A stretch of DNA of 64,000 bases from Brachypodium distachyon (Eukaryota; Streptophyta; Magnoliopsida; Poales; Poaceae), in assembly GCF_000005505.3 (NCBI RefSeq), contig NC_016132.3, forward strand, positions 16,606,501-16,670,500, read 5' to 3'. Every line of letters starts with the position of its first letter. Within the stretch, counting starts at the first letter, position 1. The notes below the pieces were generated by a model. The model ran no database searches. It saw nothing but the letters and a program-made list of their open reading frames with translations, and was not told where the DNA came from. This document shows, piece by piece, positions 35,328 through 45,115 of the stretch. The translations under genes were made by a program, and so were the position numbers.

Positions 35328-35727
35328 GGTGAAGTATCCGGTGAAAACCACCTCTACGGTGCAAATTGTGAAAACTTCATCGAAAAAAGTTTAAAAAATT
35401 CTAAAAAAAATCACATCTGTTAGAAAAGTGATGTTTTATATATGTGTAAAACTTCAAGTCCAAATTCAATTTCGTTTGGTAGCAGCGAAAAAGACAAATT
35501 CTGCATGAATACTGGTTTTTCAGTGTTTGACACTATTCATTGTAAATTTCTCTTTTTAATTTCTCCCAAATGCTTTTGATTTTGAACTTGAAATTTTGCA
35601 GGTTTGTAGAACATCACAGTCCCAACATATGGTATTTTTTTAGAATTTTTTTGAAACTTCTAAGCATGGTTTTTATGGAGTTTGCACGGTTTGCACCGAA
35701 TGAGGGTTTTTCACTGGATAATTCGCC
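35328..35727. mobile_element. Mutator-type MITE family 'M400', copy 2 (400 bp)
   Basis: The same family in the same orientation as copy 1. Ends are GGTGAAGTATCCGGTGAAAA and the complement of GGCGAATTATCCAGTGAAAA. A perfect 9-bp duplication TTCTTTCTA lies at 35319-35327 and 35728-35736. The unoccupied paralogous site is seen near 36130. Confidence 0.88.
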
Positions 35728-35804
35728 TTCTTTCTACAAGAATATCCAAACAGATTATTCTATCTTTATAAATGATTATTAATTGCTCAATAGACGGAAA
35801 GATA

Positions 35805-35917
35805 CTCCCTCCGATCCTAAATTGTTGTTGAAATATTACATGTATCTAGACGTTTTTTAAGAATAGATACATCCATATTTGCGCAAATTTGAGCCAAGAA
35901 TTTAGTATCAGAGGGAG
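35805..35917. mobile_element. Stowaway MITE, 113 bp
   Basis: Left end CTCCCTCCGATCCTAAATTG, right end complementary with mismatches, TA flanks. Inserted in copy A of the duplicated segment only. Confidence 0.85.
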
Positions 35918-36170
35918 TAGTTATTTGCTATTAAGGAGGATAGCGGTCCCATCAAGGTATATATTCTCATCCTTTGCATTTACAAAAATTGACTTAAAAT
36001 AGCTTTTGTTTGTATATATAAAATAAAAATACAAATAAAATTGACAATTTCTATGATCTAAAATATTAGCATTTGATGGCTGAGGTCTGAGAGGTGGGAT
36101 GCCTCTCCATAGTGTAGCCGTATATTTATGTATTCTTTTCAAAAGAATATTGAAAACAGATTATTCTATC

Positions 36171-36941
36171 TGTTGTAGTAAAATAAAACCCTTATATGGG
36201 CCGGGCCGTAAATCCTATGTGGCGACGACCGAATCAAAATTTCTCAAGCACGAGTCAAGACGCCCACGTGGCGCGGTCAATCCTACGTGGCAAATGAAGA
36301 CAAGTCAACAAGTCAAGCCTCTTATGCCATGGTCAAAGGGTCAAATGAGTTAGAGTAGTGGGCAAGAAAGGTGTGAGGAGGGGGCCCTTAGTCCATGGTG
36401 GACCATGGACCAAGCCCCACTTTTCCCACATGATTCACACAAAAGTTATGGACCAAGAAGCTACTTTTATCAATTTGCCCCCACTTTTTTTTCTCCCCCA
36501 AGGATAGCCATGGTATTTTGTCATGGACCCTTAGGCTATAAATACCCCCCATGGGGGCCTGTACCATTCACTCTCACTCAAATAAACTCAAGGAGAGAGG
36601 GCTAGAGAGCTTCTTTGAGAGTAGCTCTAGTTTCGGGATCTCGGGAAGTCTCATTCGGCCCGAGCCCGAGGGAGAGGGAATCGGGTTAGAGTTCTAAGGA
36701 TATCTCGACCCAGCTATTTGGGAAGCCTCGTTCGGCCCAAATACGGGGTGGTCCCTTTCGACCTCTCGCTAAATGATTCGGGAGTCTCGATCGATCCGAA
36801 ACACTTTGGCTACCCGTATTATCGACCGAACCTTTTCAAAAAATATCGACGTGTCAATTTGTCCAAGTGTCGACGGCCTTCGCTATAAGACCGGCGTACA
36901 CGTCTTACTTTTATACCCTATTGTTATCGAGAACAACAGCA
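36171..36941 (+). mobile_element. Solo LTR of a retrotransposon, 771 bp
   Basis: Starts TGTTGTAGTA and ends GAACAACAGCA, with near-perfect 5-bp flanks CTATC (36166-36170) and CTGTC (36942-36946). It contains a promoter-like GGCTATAAATACCCC near 36534 and downstream CTCAAGGAGAGAGGGCTAGA, typical of LTR R/U5. Three imperfect internal repeats of the form CGGGA.GTCTC.TTCGGCCC lie at about 36635-36800. No gag/pol or second LTR is present. The absence of this block from duplicate copy A supports the insertion. Confidence 0.8.
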
Positions 36942-37178
36942 CTGTCTTTAGAGAGTGATTATCAATTGCCCAATCCACGTAAGTAAGGTATATATTCTCA
37001 TCCTTTGCATTATACTAAAGTTTGCTTAAAATAGGAGTAGTTTTTTGTTTATAAACTAAAAATACAAAGTACTGCCCAGTATACTTTGGAAGCCCATTCT
37101 CACCTCAAGGTAAAGCTACGGCCGGACCTACGGTTCCCTGTCCTGTCCTGTCTCTTGTGTCCACGATTCCCCAATCCG

Positions 37179-38159
37179 ATGCCGGCCGGCCATCCGCAGC
37201 CGCAGGCGCACGAGCCCAACGGCGACGCCGGCGCCGGCAGCGGCAGCGCGAGCCACTCCAACCACCGCTCATCCCCATCCGCGCCCCACCCGCTCCCGGC
37301 GGAGGTGGTGCCGGCGTTCCCGCCGCCGGAGTCGGAGGACGACGAGACCTGGGTGTGGACGCAGATCAAGGCGGAGGCCCGGCGCGACGCGGACGCGGAG
37401 CCGGCGCTGGCGTCCTTCCTCTACGCCACCGTGCTCTCCCACCCGTCCCTGCCACGCTCCCTCTCCTTCCACCTCGCCAACAAGCTCTGCTCCTCCACGC
37501 TCCTCTCCACGCTCCTCTACGACCTCTTCCTCGCCTCCCTCACCGCCCACCCCTCCCTCCGCGCCGCCGTCGTCGCCGACCTCCTCGCGGCCCGCGCCCG
37601 GGACCCCGCCTGCGTCGGCTTCTCCCACTGCCTCCTCAACTTCAAGGGCTTCCTCGCCATCCAGGCGCACCGCGTCGCGCACGTGCTCTGGGCGCAGAAC
37701 CGCCGCCCGCTCGCGCTCGCGCTCCAGTCCCGCGTCGCCGATGTCTTCGCCGTCGACATCCACCCGGCGGCTGTCGTCGGCAAGGCCATCCTGCTCGACC
37801 ACGCCACTGGCGTCGTCATCGGCGAGACGGCCGTCGTCGGCGACAACGTCTCCATCCTCCACCATGTCACGTTGGGCGGGACCGGGAAGATGGTGGGTGA
37901 CCGGCACCCCAAGATTGGGGACGGGGTGCTGATTGGCGCCGGCGCGACCATTCTCGGCAACGTGATGATTGGTGCCGGGGCCAAGATTGGGGCCGGGTCC
38001 GTGGTGCTGATAGATGTGCCAGCGAGGAGCACGGCGGTGGGGAACCCTGCCAGGCTGATCGGACGGAGGAAGGGTGAGGGCGAGAAGGACGAGGCCATGC
38101 CCGGAGAGTCCATGGATCACACCTCCTTCATACGCCAGTGGTCCGACTACACGATCTGA
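37179..38159 (+). CDS. SERAT: Serine acetyltransferase (cytosolic type)
   Basis: Intronless, 326 residues. The enzyme acetylates L-serine with acetyl-CoA to O-acetylserine, the carbon skeleton for cysteine. The N-terminal ~55 residues are Pro/Gly/Ser/His-rich without a clear transit peptide. The SATase helical domain begins at DDETWVWTQIKAEARRDADA, and the left-handed beta-helix follows with hexapeptide turns: VDIHPAAVVGKAILLDHATG, GETAVVGDNVSILHHVTLGG, IGDGVLIGAGATILGNVMIG. The catalytic His/Asp region (DIHP.., HHVTLGGTGK) is intact. The C-terminus DHTSFIRQWSDYTI carries the terminal Ile that docks into O-acetylserine(thiol)lyase to form the cysteine synthase complex. Start: the first in-frame ATG; the open frame extends upstream to 37086 but without an ATG. 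The sequence is extremely GC-rich (codon position 3), contrasting with the AT-rich repeats upstream. Confidence 0.95.
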   Translation: MPAGHPQPQAHEPNGDAGAGSGSASHSNHRSSPSAPHPLPAEVVPAFPPPESEDDETWVWTQIKAEARRDADAEPALASFLYATVLSHPSLPRSLSFHLANKLCSSTLLSTLLYDLFLASLTAHPSLRAAVVADLLAARARDPACVGFSHCLLNFKGFLAIQAHRVAHVLWAQNRRPLALALQSRVADVFAVDIHPAAVVGKAILLDHATGVVIGETAVVGDNVSILHHVTLGGTGKMVGDRHPKIGDGVLIGAGATILGNVMIGAGAKIGAGSVVLIDVPARSTAVGNPARLIGRRKGEGEKDEAMPGESMDHTSFIRQWSDYTI

Positions 38160-39443
38160 GGGAGCCATTTCCAAAGGTGTATTACTCATCCTTTGTACCA
38201 GTAGTCGTGATGTACTACTCCCTCCTCTTGTCACCTAAATCTGAGACAAGTAATATGGGTCGGAGAGAGTAGTTCTGTTCGTTTTGTTTGCATGTCGATG
38301 AGCATGAACTGTGCTGCAGTGTGTTTGACCAATTGTTTCTTCAGCTGAGTGGTCATGCTCGGATACTGATAATCAATGATTGATGGATGAATAAATTTGT
38401 ATATCTATAGTGGATATGTTCTTTTATCGTTTGCTGGATTAATCATACGTGTATTAGAACATAGGTCATGGGTTAATCAAGCTTCAAGGACATAGTAGAT
38501 CATGAGATGTCACGTACTAAAATGCGACACATGTTTTCAGGCCCCAATTTCATCAATTTTGGTGGCATCAAAGACTAAATGCCATCTGTATTAGAGCTCT
38601 TAGCTAATAATTCACACTGAAGTTCTCAAAAGGATTGATAAATGTCACACTCTAACATCTTGTTTTTCTGAACCTCTTCACCTTGCCAATGTCTCTTCAC
38701 AAAGATTGTGAAAATAAACTATTCTTCTTCTGGGACATGGTTTCATAGTTTCAAGATTATTGAGCTCCGTGTGTTATTTCTATATGCAACAATTACTTGC
38801 TACTCGCTTGAAGTGTAGTCTTTACAAATTTGGTTGGATCACACTCATGTATTTTCTGTGCTTCGATAGATGTCCAAGTATTAGAATTTTGAAGTGTCCA
38901 AGGTGCTGCAATTAAATCACCAATGAGCAATCGAGCCTTGCAACTCTGTCACTACTCATATTGATACATGGCTGCAGAATGTGCTTGACGCTGTAGACTG
39001 CGTTATTCTGAAGGCAGTCAAGGCACGGTGGTTTGAGATAAAAAGTAAACCAGTTTTTTTCTTTACTAAAAATGACATCCTTCAAATCTTACAAAGACAA
39101 TCTAGGACCAGGCAGTCCAGTGATCTCTTGGTGGCATGGACCAAAAAGATAATTTGCAGGAAGATCAACTAGATTTTATTCCAGGGCCTATTTGTTGACA
39201 TGAAGATTACACAAGTGATTTCCGCACAGCCAGTAATTAAGGAGCCCTAGCTACTGGACTATCGGGCATCAATTACAAAATACTCCATAATCCATATAAG
39301 ATCAATCGGAATTACCGGAGCAACTAAAATATTCTAGCACCAACATACATACCAGAAATAAACGAAGAACCAGTGTTTAGACCAGCAGAAACTAAAGCAA
39401 TCACCACAGTGCATACCAAAGAGCGCTTTTCTAGCTTCTTCCT
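38160..39443. other. Intergenic; first copy of the NB-ARC gene 3' flank
   Basis: A small degenerate Stowaway-like inverted repeat is at about 38216-38272. From about 38280 to 38640 the sequence aligns with 41165-41540 (shared blocks TTTGCTGGATTAATCAT, TTAATCAAGCTTCA, ATCATGAGATGTCAC, TAATAATTCACA). This shows that the 3' flank was duplicated together with the NB-ARC gene. No coding sequence is supported. Confidence 0.6.
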
Positions 39444-40915
39444 CTATGCAGAAGAACACTTGGTTACGCACTCGCAAGCAGATACGTAGCTGTAGTATGG
39501 TGGTATAAGAGATCTCCAAGCCAAGACATCAACCTTGCCCTGTGGTCTAGCCCTCCCATATAGAAGATCTTCCACTGTTATCATCGGAACATCACCATGA
39601 GCAGCAGGCCCTTTTTGGTCACATTTATGTTGTAGAAATAACTTGCCAGGCATGTCAGCCAAGATCCAATTATACCGAGGCTGGTTTCCCAACTTGAGAT
39701 CGTCAGGATATTCACCAAACAGTATGAGGTTCTTTTGCATGTACTTCTTGGCATGCTTGAGAACCATGAGCCAGAAATGAGTGCTGAGATTTGCTCTCAG
39801 CAAACTGGCACCAATGTATGCACATATGAAAGATCCGCGGCACTCGAGGGCGAGTTCCATGGCAATGGATGTTAGCTTCGGGTGCTCCTCTGGATCCGTG
39901 CTCCTAAACACGAGCGTCTTGAAGAAATACCAGTAAGCTTCTCTCGGCAAACATTTTAGCCAGACAGCTTCCGTTGTTCCAAGACTGACCACCTTCTCTG
40001 ACTGGCTAGTGATTATGATTTTGCTCCCATGTGTCATGCATCTTTCATAAGATTGCAGCAGGCTTTCCATGCCCCTTTGTCCACATCCCCTAAGAGTTCA
40101 ATGACGACCAATGACCTTTCTTCATCCGAGGCAATATTTTGATGCTTGATCACACAGTTATCTCTAAAAGTTGTTAATGTTTCATGTTTAAGGTCATTTC
40201 CGCTATACAGCAAGATCAAGGAGAAGTGATTGCGCACCCGATCATCATTGCAAACATGCTCCACAAGAGTGCTCTTCCCGATAAGTGTGGGACCGATAAT
40301 CGGAAGGACACCTAAATTTCCACTCCCTAATGATTCAGCTTGCAGCAAGAAGCTGATCGTTTGTTCCTTCTCCAGATGCCGGCCGAACATACACTTGTCC
40401 AAGAACAAATATGTGCTGCGAGGTTGGCAGTACATCCGAGGGTAACTCATCAGAAATATTGCAAACTCCTTCATAACAGCAACCATGTTTTCTAGGCCAA
40501 GAACAGCCTGCTTCAACTCCTTGCTGCTTCCTCCACCAAGTACCATGCTCTCAACCTGAGTAGTGTTGCTAGAGAGGCGGCGAAAGCGCTTAGCCGGGTT
40601 GAATTCAGATGGAGCAAACGAGTAGCTACTCACCTCCTCATCCTCCTTGGCTTTCTTCTCTCTGCACTTGAACTCATCGAGAAGGTAGTATCCTCTGAAC
40701 ATCTGCTCTCTCATTATGTTAACCTGACGGACCATTTCTCGGTTTGTGACGTTCCGGCCCTCGGCCTCCTCAACGACGATGTGGATCCTCTTAAGCAGCC
40801 GTTGCAGCCTCTGCAAATCCCCGTCCTCAGCTGCTTGCTCGCAGCGCTTCTTGATCACAAAGGATATGGCTCTACCAACAAGGTCGCCGAGAATTGCGGA
40901 GATGAGCGCCTCCAT
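39444..40915 (-). pseudogene. NB-ARC gene copy A, broken by a 1-bp deletion
   Basis: Rx-N/NB-ARC protein without LRRs, intronless. The first frame (40915 to ~40034) gives MEALISAILGDLVGRAISFV, the EDVID-like YYLLDEFKCREKK, and a P-loop variant IIGPTLIGKSTLVEHV, then runs out of homology after GDVDKGAWK. The homologous continuation (SLLQSYERCMTHGSKIIITS onward, to 39444) is in another frame. Compared with copy B the reading frame loses one base at about 40062-40066. The C-terminal part keeps WRSLIPPYYSY. Everything else is well preserved, so the break is young, a splicing rescue is not evident, or there is an assembly error. Such proteins are NLR relatives; a role in immunity is inferred from family only. 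Confidence 0.85.
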
Positions 40916-42046
40916 TGTGATGGTGTGAACAAATGTGGCTGCCTCTCTCTAGATGGTGGTCTGAGCTCAAAATACTTGGGCTGTTGCTTGACTTGGTGAC
41001 TTTGAACGGTCAGCTAAATGCTTCAGAAAGCAATTGTGCTATGAACTTCCTGGAAATTGCCTTTTTCTCAGTCTTCATTGACCCAAACTCTGCCCGTTGC
41101 ACTATGGTACTAGTCACCTGAGGTATATTCCTCTGTATCACTACGCATGATGTACTAGTATTTTTGGTTTTGTCCTCTTGTCGATGAACATGAACTGTGA
41201 CGTAGTGTGTTGATCAATTGCTTCTTCAGCTCAGTGGCCATTCTCAGATATACTGATAAGTAATAACCGATGATCGACGGATGAACATTTTTTTGCATCT
41301 ATATAGACATAGTTGTATTTTTATCATTTGCTGGATTAATCATGTGCTTTGATTAGAACATAGTTGATGGATTAATCAAGCTTCATGGACATGTTATATA
41401 TTTATATCATGAGATGTCACATACTAAATGCCACCTATGTTTTCAGGCCTAATTTCATCATTTTACATGGTATCAAGACTAAATGCCACTTGTATTAGAG
41501 GTCTTAACTAATAATTCACAGTGAAGCTCACGAAGGCGTGTAATAATTCACAGGTAGTTGCTACTTACTTGACGTCATGTACCAAATTAGTTGGATCATG
41601 TTCTTATCAACTACAATTATTCTGTTTAATTTAATAGATGTCCAAGTATCTAAGGTGCCACAACTGAAAACCGAAATCACCAACTCTCTGACATTGCTCA
41701 TATTGTTTCAGGACTATGGAATGGGTTTGAGATCAAAAGAAAACCAATTTGTACAAAAAATTGCAATCCTTCAAATTGTACAAACAAGATCTAGAACAAG
41801 GCAGTCGATTGAACACACGGACTAAAATACCACATCAGCGAAGATATTCTGCAGGAAGATCAAGTTGATTTTATTCCGAGGTTCGTTTGTTGATATGAAG
41901 AGTATGCCAGTGGTTACAAGTACAACACAATCAGCAAAAAGGGATTCCTACTTGATGAGCTTCTGGACTGCAGGATACCAACTACATAAGGTCAGTCAAG
42001 AATTGAATTGCAAGATCAATTCAAATCTTTCAATGGGTTCAGTGCC
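40916..42046. other. Promoter of copy A and duplicated 3' flank of copy B
   Basis: 40916-41120 is the upstream region of copy A and resembles that of copy C (GAGCTCAAAA.A.TTGGGC, TTGACT..ATGGCTTTGAAC-like blocks). 41165-41900 aligns with 38280-39200, i.e. the 3' flank duplicated with the gene. Nothing coding. Confidence 0.55.
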
Positions 42047-43555
42047 TTAGATCCTCCTGTGTAATCTGGTTCCCTTCTTCCTCTGTACCGTGGTGTTCTT
42101 GTGCTGCACGAGCGCACAAGTATGTCTATAGCTGTAGTACGGTGGAATGAGAGATCTCCAGAAGAAGATCGCAAATCTGCCAGGTGGTACAGCGCCTCCG
42201 GTCCCGGATACAAGATCTACCAAGGCTATCCCCGGAACCTCGCCATGAGCAACAGGCCCCTTCTGGTAGCTATCATCTAGTAGAAAGTACTTACGATCCT
42301 TGGAATCTCGCTGTGTATCGGCCAACCTGCAGATATACCGAGGCTTCTGCCCCTCAGGATATTCACCAAACAACAAGGTGTTCTTCCGCAAGAACTCCCT
42401 ATGGTGACTGAGAATCCTGCACCAGAGCCGAGCATCGAGATCTGTTCTCAGTAATGCAGCGAGAGAGTGTGCGCACATGAAAGATCCGTGCATATCACGG
42501 GCTAGATCCATAGCTATGGATGTTAGCTTCGGGTGCTCATCCGGGTCCGTGCTCCCGAACACAATTGTCTTGAAGAAATACCAGAAGGCTTCTTTCGACA
42601 AGCATTTTAGCCTGACGGCTTCTGTTGTTCCAAGACTGACCACCTTCTCTGATCGACTGGTGATTATGACTTTGCTCCCACATGTCATGAATCCTTCAGA
42701 AGAGTGCAGCAGCCTCTTCCATGCCCCTTGGTCCACATCGCCCAAGAGCTCAATGATAACCAATGACCTCTCTTCATCCGATGCAGTATTTTGATGCTTG
42801 ATCACACAATCATCTCTAAAAGTTGTCGTTGTTTCCTCTTTAAGGTCTTTTCCGCTACAGAACAAGATCAAGGAGAAGTGATTACGCACCCTCTCATCAT
42901 CGCAAACATGCTCCACGAGTGTGCTCTTTCCGATAAGTGCAGGACCGACGATTGGAAGGACACCCAAATTTCCACTCCCTTGAGGCTCACCTTGTAGCAA
43001 GAAGCTTATGGTTTCTTCCCTCTCCTTGTGCCGGCCGAACATGCAGTTCAAGAATAAATAAGCGCTGTAAGGTTGGCGGTACATGCGAGGGTAGCTCGTC
43101 AGAAAGATAGCGAACTCCTTCGTATCAGCAATCATGCTTTCTAGTCCAAGAATGGCACGTTTCAACTCCTTGTTTCTTTCTCCACCAATTACCCTGCTCT
43201 CAATCTGAGTAGTGTTGCTAGAAAGGCGGCGAAAGCGCTTAGCCGGGTTGAATTCTGACGGAGCAAACGAGCAGAGACTCACCTCCTCACCCTTCTTCTC
43301 TCTGCACTTGAAGGCGTCGAGAAGGTAGTACCCTCTGAACATCTGATTTCTCATTGCACTAACCTGATGGATCATCCCCCGGTTACCGACACTCCGCCCC
43401 TCAGCCTCGTCGATGATGGCACGGATCCTCAGAACCAGCTGTCGCAGCCTCTGTAGATCCTCCTCAGGTGTTGCCTTCTCGCGGCATTTCTCGATTACAA
43501 ACGATGTGGCTCTGCCAACAAGATCACTGAGAACTGCAGAGAAGAGCGCCTCCAT
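42047..43555 (-). CDS. NB-ARC gene copy B: Rx-N/NB-ARC protein without LRRs, intact
   Basis: Intronless open frame; the start is set at the ATG of MEALFSAVLSDLVGRATSFV, matching copies A and C, although an in-frame ATG at 43579 would add eight residues. About 502 residues. Order: Rx-N coiled coil (1-120, with YYLLDAFKCREKK as EDVID equivalent), P-loop VGPALIGKSTLVEHVC (~220), RNBS-A-like NHFSLILFCSG, kinase-2 equivalent VIIELLGDVDQGAW (the usual LLVLDDVW acidic pair is not kept), RNBS-B CGSKVIITSRSEKV, RNBS-C-like LKCLSKEAFWYFFKTIVFGS, and a weak GLPL region. There is no MHD motif and no LRR. The last ~60 residues hold a module conserved in all three copies, ending WRSLIPPYYSY. An immune adaptor or helper role is possible but unproven. 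Confidence 0.85.
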   Translation of the reverse strand: MEALFSAVLSDLVGRATSFVIEKCREKATPEEDLQRLRQLVLRIRAIIDEAEGRSVGNRGMIHQVSAMRNQMFRGYYLLDAFKCREKKGEEVSLCSFAPSEFNPAKRFRRLSSNTTQIESRVIGGERNKELKRAILGLESMIADTKEFAIFLTSYPRMYRQPYSAYLFLNCMFGRHKEREETISFLLQGEPQGSGNLGVLPIVGPALIGKSTLVEHVCDDERVRNHFSLILFCSGKDLKEETTTTFRDDCVIKHQNTASDEERSLVIIELLGDVDQGAWKRLLHSSEGFMTCGSKVIITSRSEKVVSLGTTEAVRLKCLSKEAFWYFFKTIVFGSTDPDEHPKLTSIAMDLARDMHGSFMCAHSLAALLRTDLDARLWCRILSHHREFLRKNTLLFGEYPEGQKPRYICRLADTQRDSKDRKYFLLDDSYQKGPVAHGEVPGIALVDLVSGTGGAVPPGRFAIFFWRSLIPPYYSYRHTCALVQHKNTTVQRKKGTRLHRRI

Positions 43556-43893
43556 TGTGAACTCCTCCCAGTCTCTCACTAGCTAGATGGCGGTCTGAGC
43601 TCTAAGGTTACGAAATTTCTAACTTATGACTTTGAACATTCAGCTGAAAGCTTCAATAAATTTTTCCTAGACCAAGGACTAAATGTTGTTTTCTTCCACA
43701 AAATACTAGAAATTTCAGTACCGTGGAGCTTTTGAGGTTGACCCGGCGTCAATAAAATCCAACATCAAAGTCAAACGTCGGCGTCGGGTGGTTTTTCACC
43801 ACCGGATGTCAATCCATGGGAGATAGTGAAAATAAAAAGATTGCAGAAAAAGCAACTAGAGTTGGTTTGATCAAGGCTTGTTTATACTTTATA

Positions 43894-44134
43894 CTCCCTA
43901 CATTTCACAAAGGTTGGCGTATTTCGTTTCGTTAAGACGAGACTTTGATTAAGAATTACTCTATTAATATGTAAGTTATATGATATGAAACCATGATCAT
44001 TAGTAAGAACTTTTAAAGACGAATCCATTGATATAAATTTCATGCATGAAAAAATACATATCAATAGAGTTTTCATTGGTCAAAGCCTTGTCTTAACGAA
44101 ACAAAATACGCCAACCTTTGTGAAATGGAGGGAA
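43894..44134. mobile_element. Stowaway-type MITE, 241 bp (long-TIR family, copy 2)
   Basis: The same family as 1788-2031: ends TTTCACAAAGGTTGGCGTAT and complement, inner AAGACGAGACTTTGA / TCAAAGCCTTGTCTT arms, TA flanks. The two copies are alignable throughout. Confidence 0.85.
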
Positions 44135-44585
44135 TAGTATACAAGTGATTACATCAAATAGGGTAGAAGCCCCCACATGACAACATGGATAACCTGACGG
44201 TTTAACATCCGGTTCACATTATTCTCCCCTGCGCATCTGCCTGCTCACCGTGTTCTTTCAGTTTCTGCTGTTGGTTCCTTGTGGATTTGCACTCGTGGTA
44301 CTACAGATCTTGGCATGCAAGGTCGCCTGAACTAAAACCGGACTAGGGACACAACTGCTGGTTTTCTTCTACTATAAGACACTGTTAACAACTGTGGAGG
44401 CCTCAGATATGGACCTGGTGTTGCCGTGCTGGTGTGGATTATCTTGGTCTTGGGGGAACAGCAGTCCCGGCAGTTCAGAGGTTGACCCGGCGTCGATCAA
44501 ATCCAACGACAAAAGTCGCAATCGGGACCGCGTGGGTTTTCACCGCCACAGCGACGGCACTGACGACAACTAGATTTTCCATCTA

Positions 44586-44698
44586 CTCTCTCCGTTTCAT
44601 AATTCTCGTCGAAATATTACATGTATCTAGACCGTTTTTAAGAATAGATACATCCATTTTCAGACAAATTTGAGACAAAAATTATGAAACGGAGGGAG
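44586..44698. mobile_element. Stowaway MITE, 113 bp
   Basis: TIRs CTCTCTCCGTTTCATAATTC and matching right end TTATGAAACGGAGGGAG with TA flanks. Confidence 0.9.
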
Positions 44699-45115
44699 TA
44701 CATTTTAACACTTTGACAATAAATCATCAGCTTGGTGCCTTATTTTATCCAGTAAGTGAAAACAGAGTCTTCAGAAATAGTAACTAGATTATGTTCCAAG
44801 GCTTGTTCATAATATACAAGTGGTTACATCAGATTCGGTATAGAAGAAGCCCCTACATGCATCACGGTGAGCTACTGGGTACTAATTAGTTACTACAATA
44901 TAATCTATTGAAGATCGATCAGTCAAGAATCAGATCAGCTCGAATCAAGCAAGCACCAACATTTAGACCAGCAAACAAGGAATCCCAACTCGTCTACCAA
45001 TCTGAAAATCTAGCAATGATATGATGATGATCAGTAGACAAGAAAAGGACCACCAGCAAATCAAAGCAATATGTCACCATCGTTTGCAAAAAAGCTCTTC
45101 ATCTAGCTTGTTCCT

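Larger units (their letters stand above)
34722..37080. repeat. Duplicated non-coding segment with different insertions in each copy
   Basis: Copy A (about 34722-36040) and copy B (about 36041-37080) share, in order: TTCTATGATCTAAAAT, TAGCATTTGATGGCTG, CTCCATAGTGTAGCCGTATA, CAGATTATTCTATC, GATTAT.AATTGC.CAAT, and GGTATATATTCTCATCCTTT. Copy A is expanded by two M400 MITEs and a Stowaway, copy B by a solo LTR. The order of shared blocks fits a tandem duplication that preceded these insertions. Confidence 0.8.
43556..45115. other. Intergenic between NB-ARC copies B and C
   Basis: It holds two MITEs (separate entries) and a repeated GC-rich snippet GAGGTTGACCCGGCGTC at about 43734 and 44478. Around 44760-45100 the sequence resembles the 3' flanks of copies A and B (AGATT.T.TTCCAAGGC..GTT, ATACAAGTGGTTACA). 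No gene is supported. Confidence 0.45.

Noticed and set aside
37086..37178. N-terminal extension of serine acetyltransferase
   Set aside because: The frame is open but has no ATG before 37179; the extension is AT-richer leader sequence.
42047..43579. Start of NB-ARC copy B at the upstream ATG (43579)
   Set aside because: Copies A and C begin at the MEAL.SA methionine; the eight extra residues are not conserved upstream in them.
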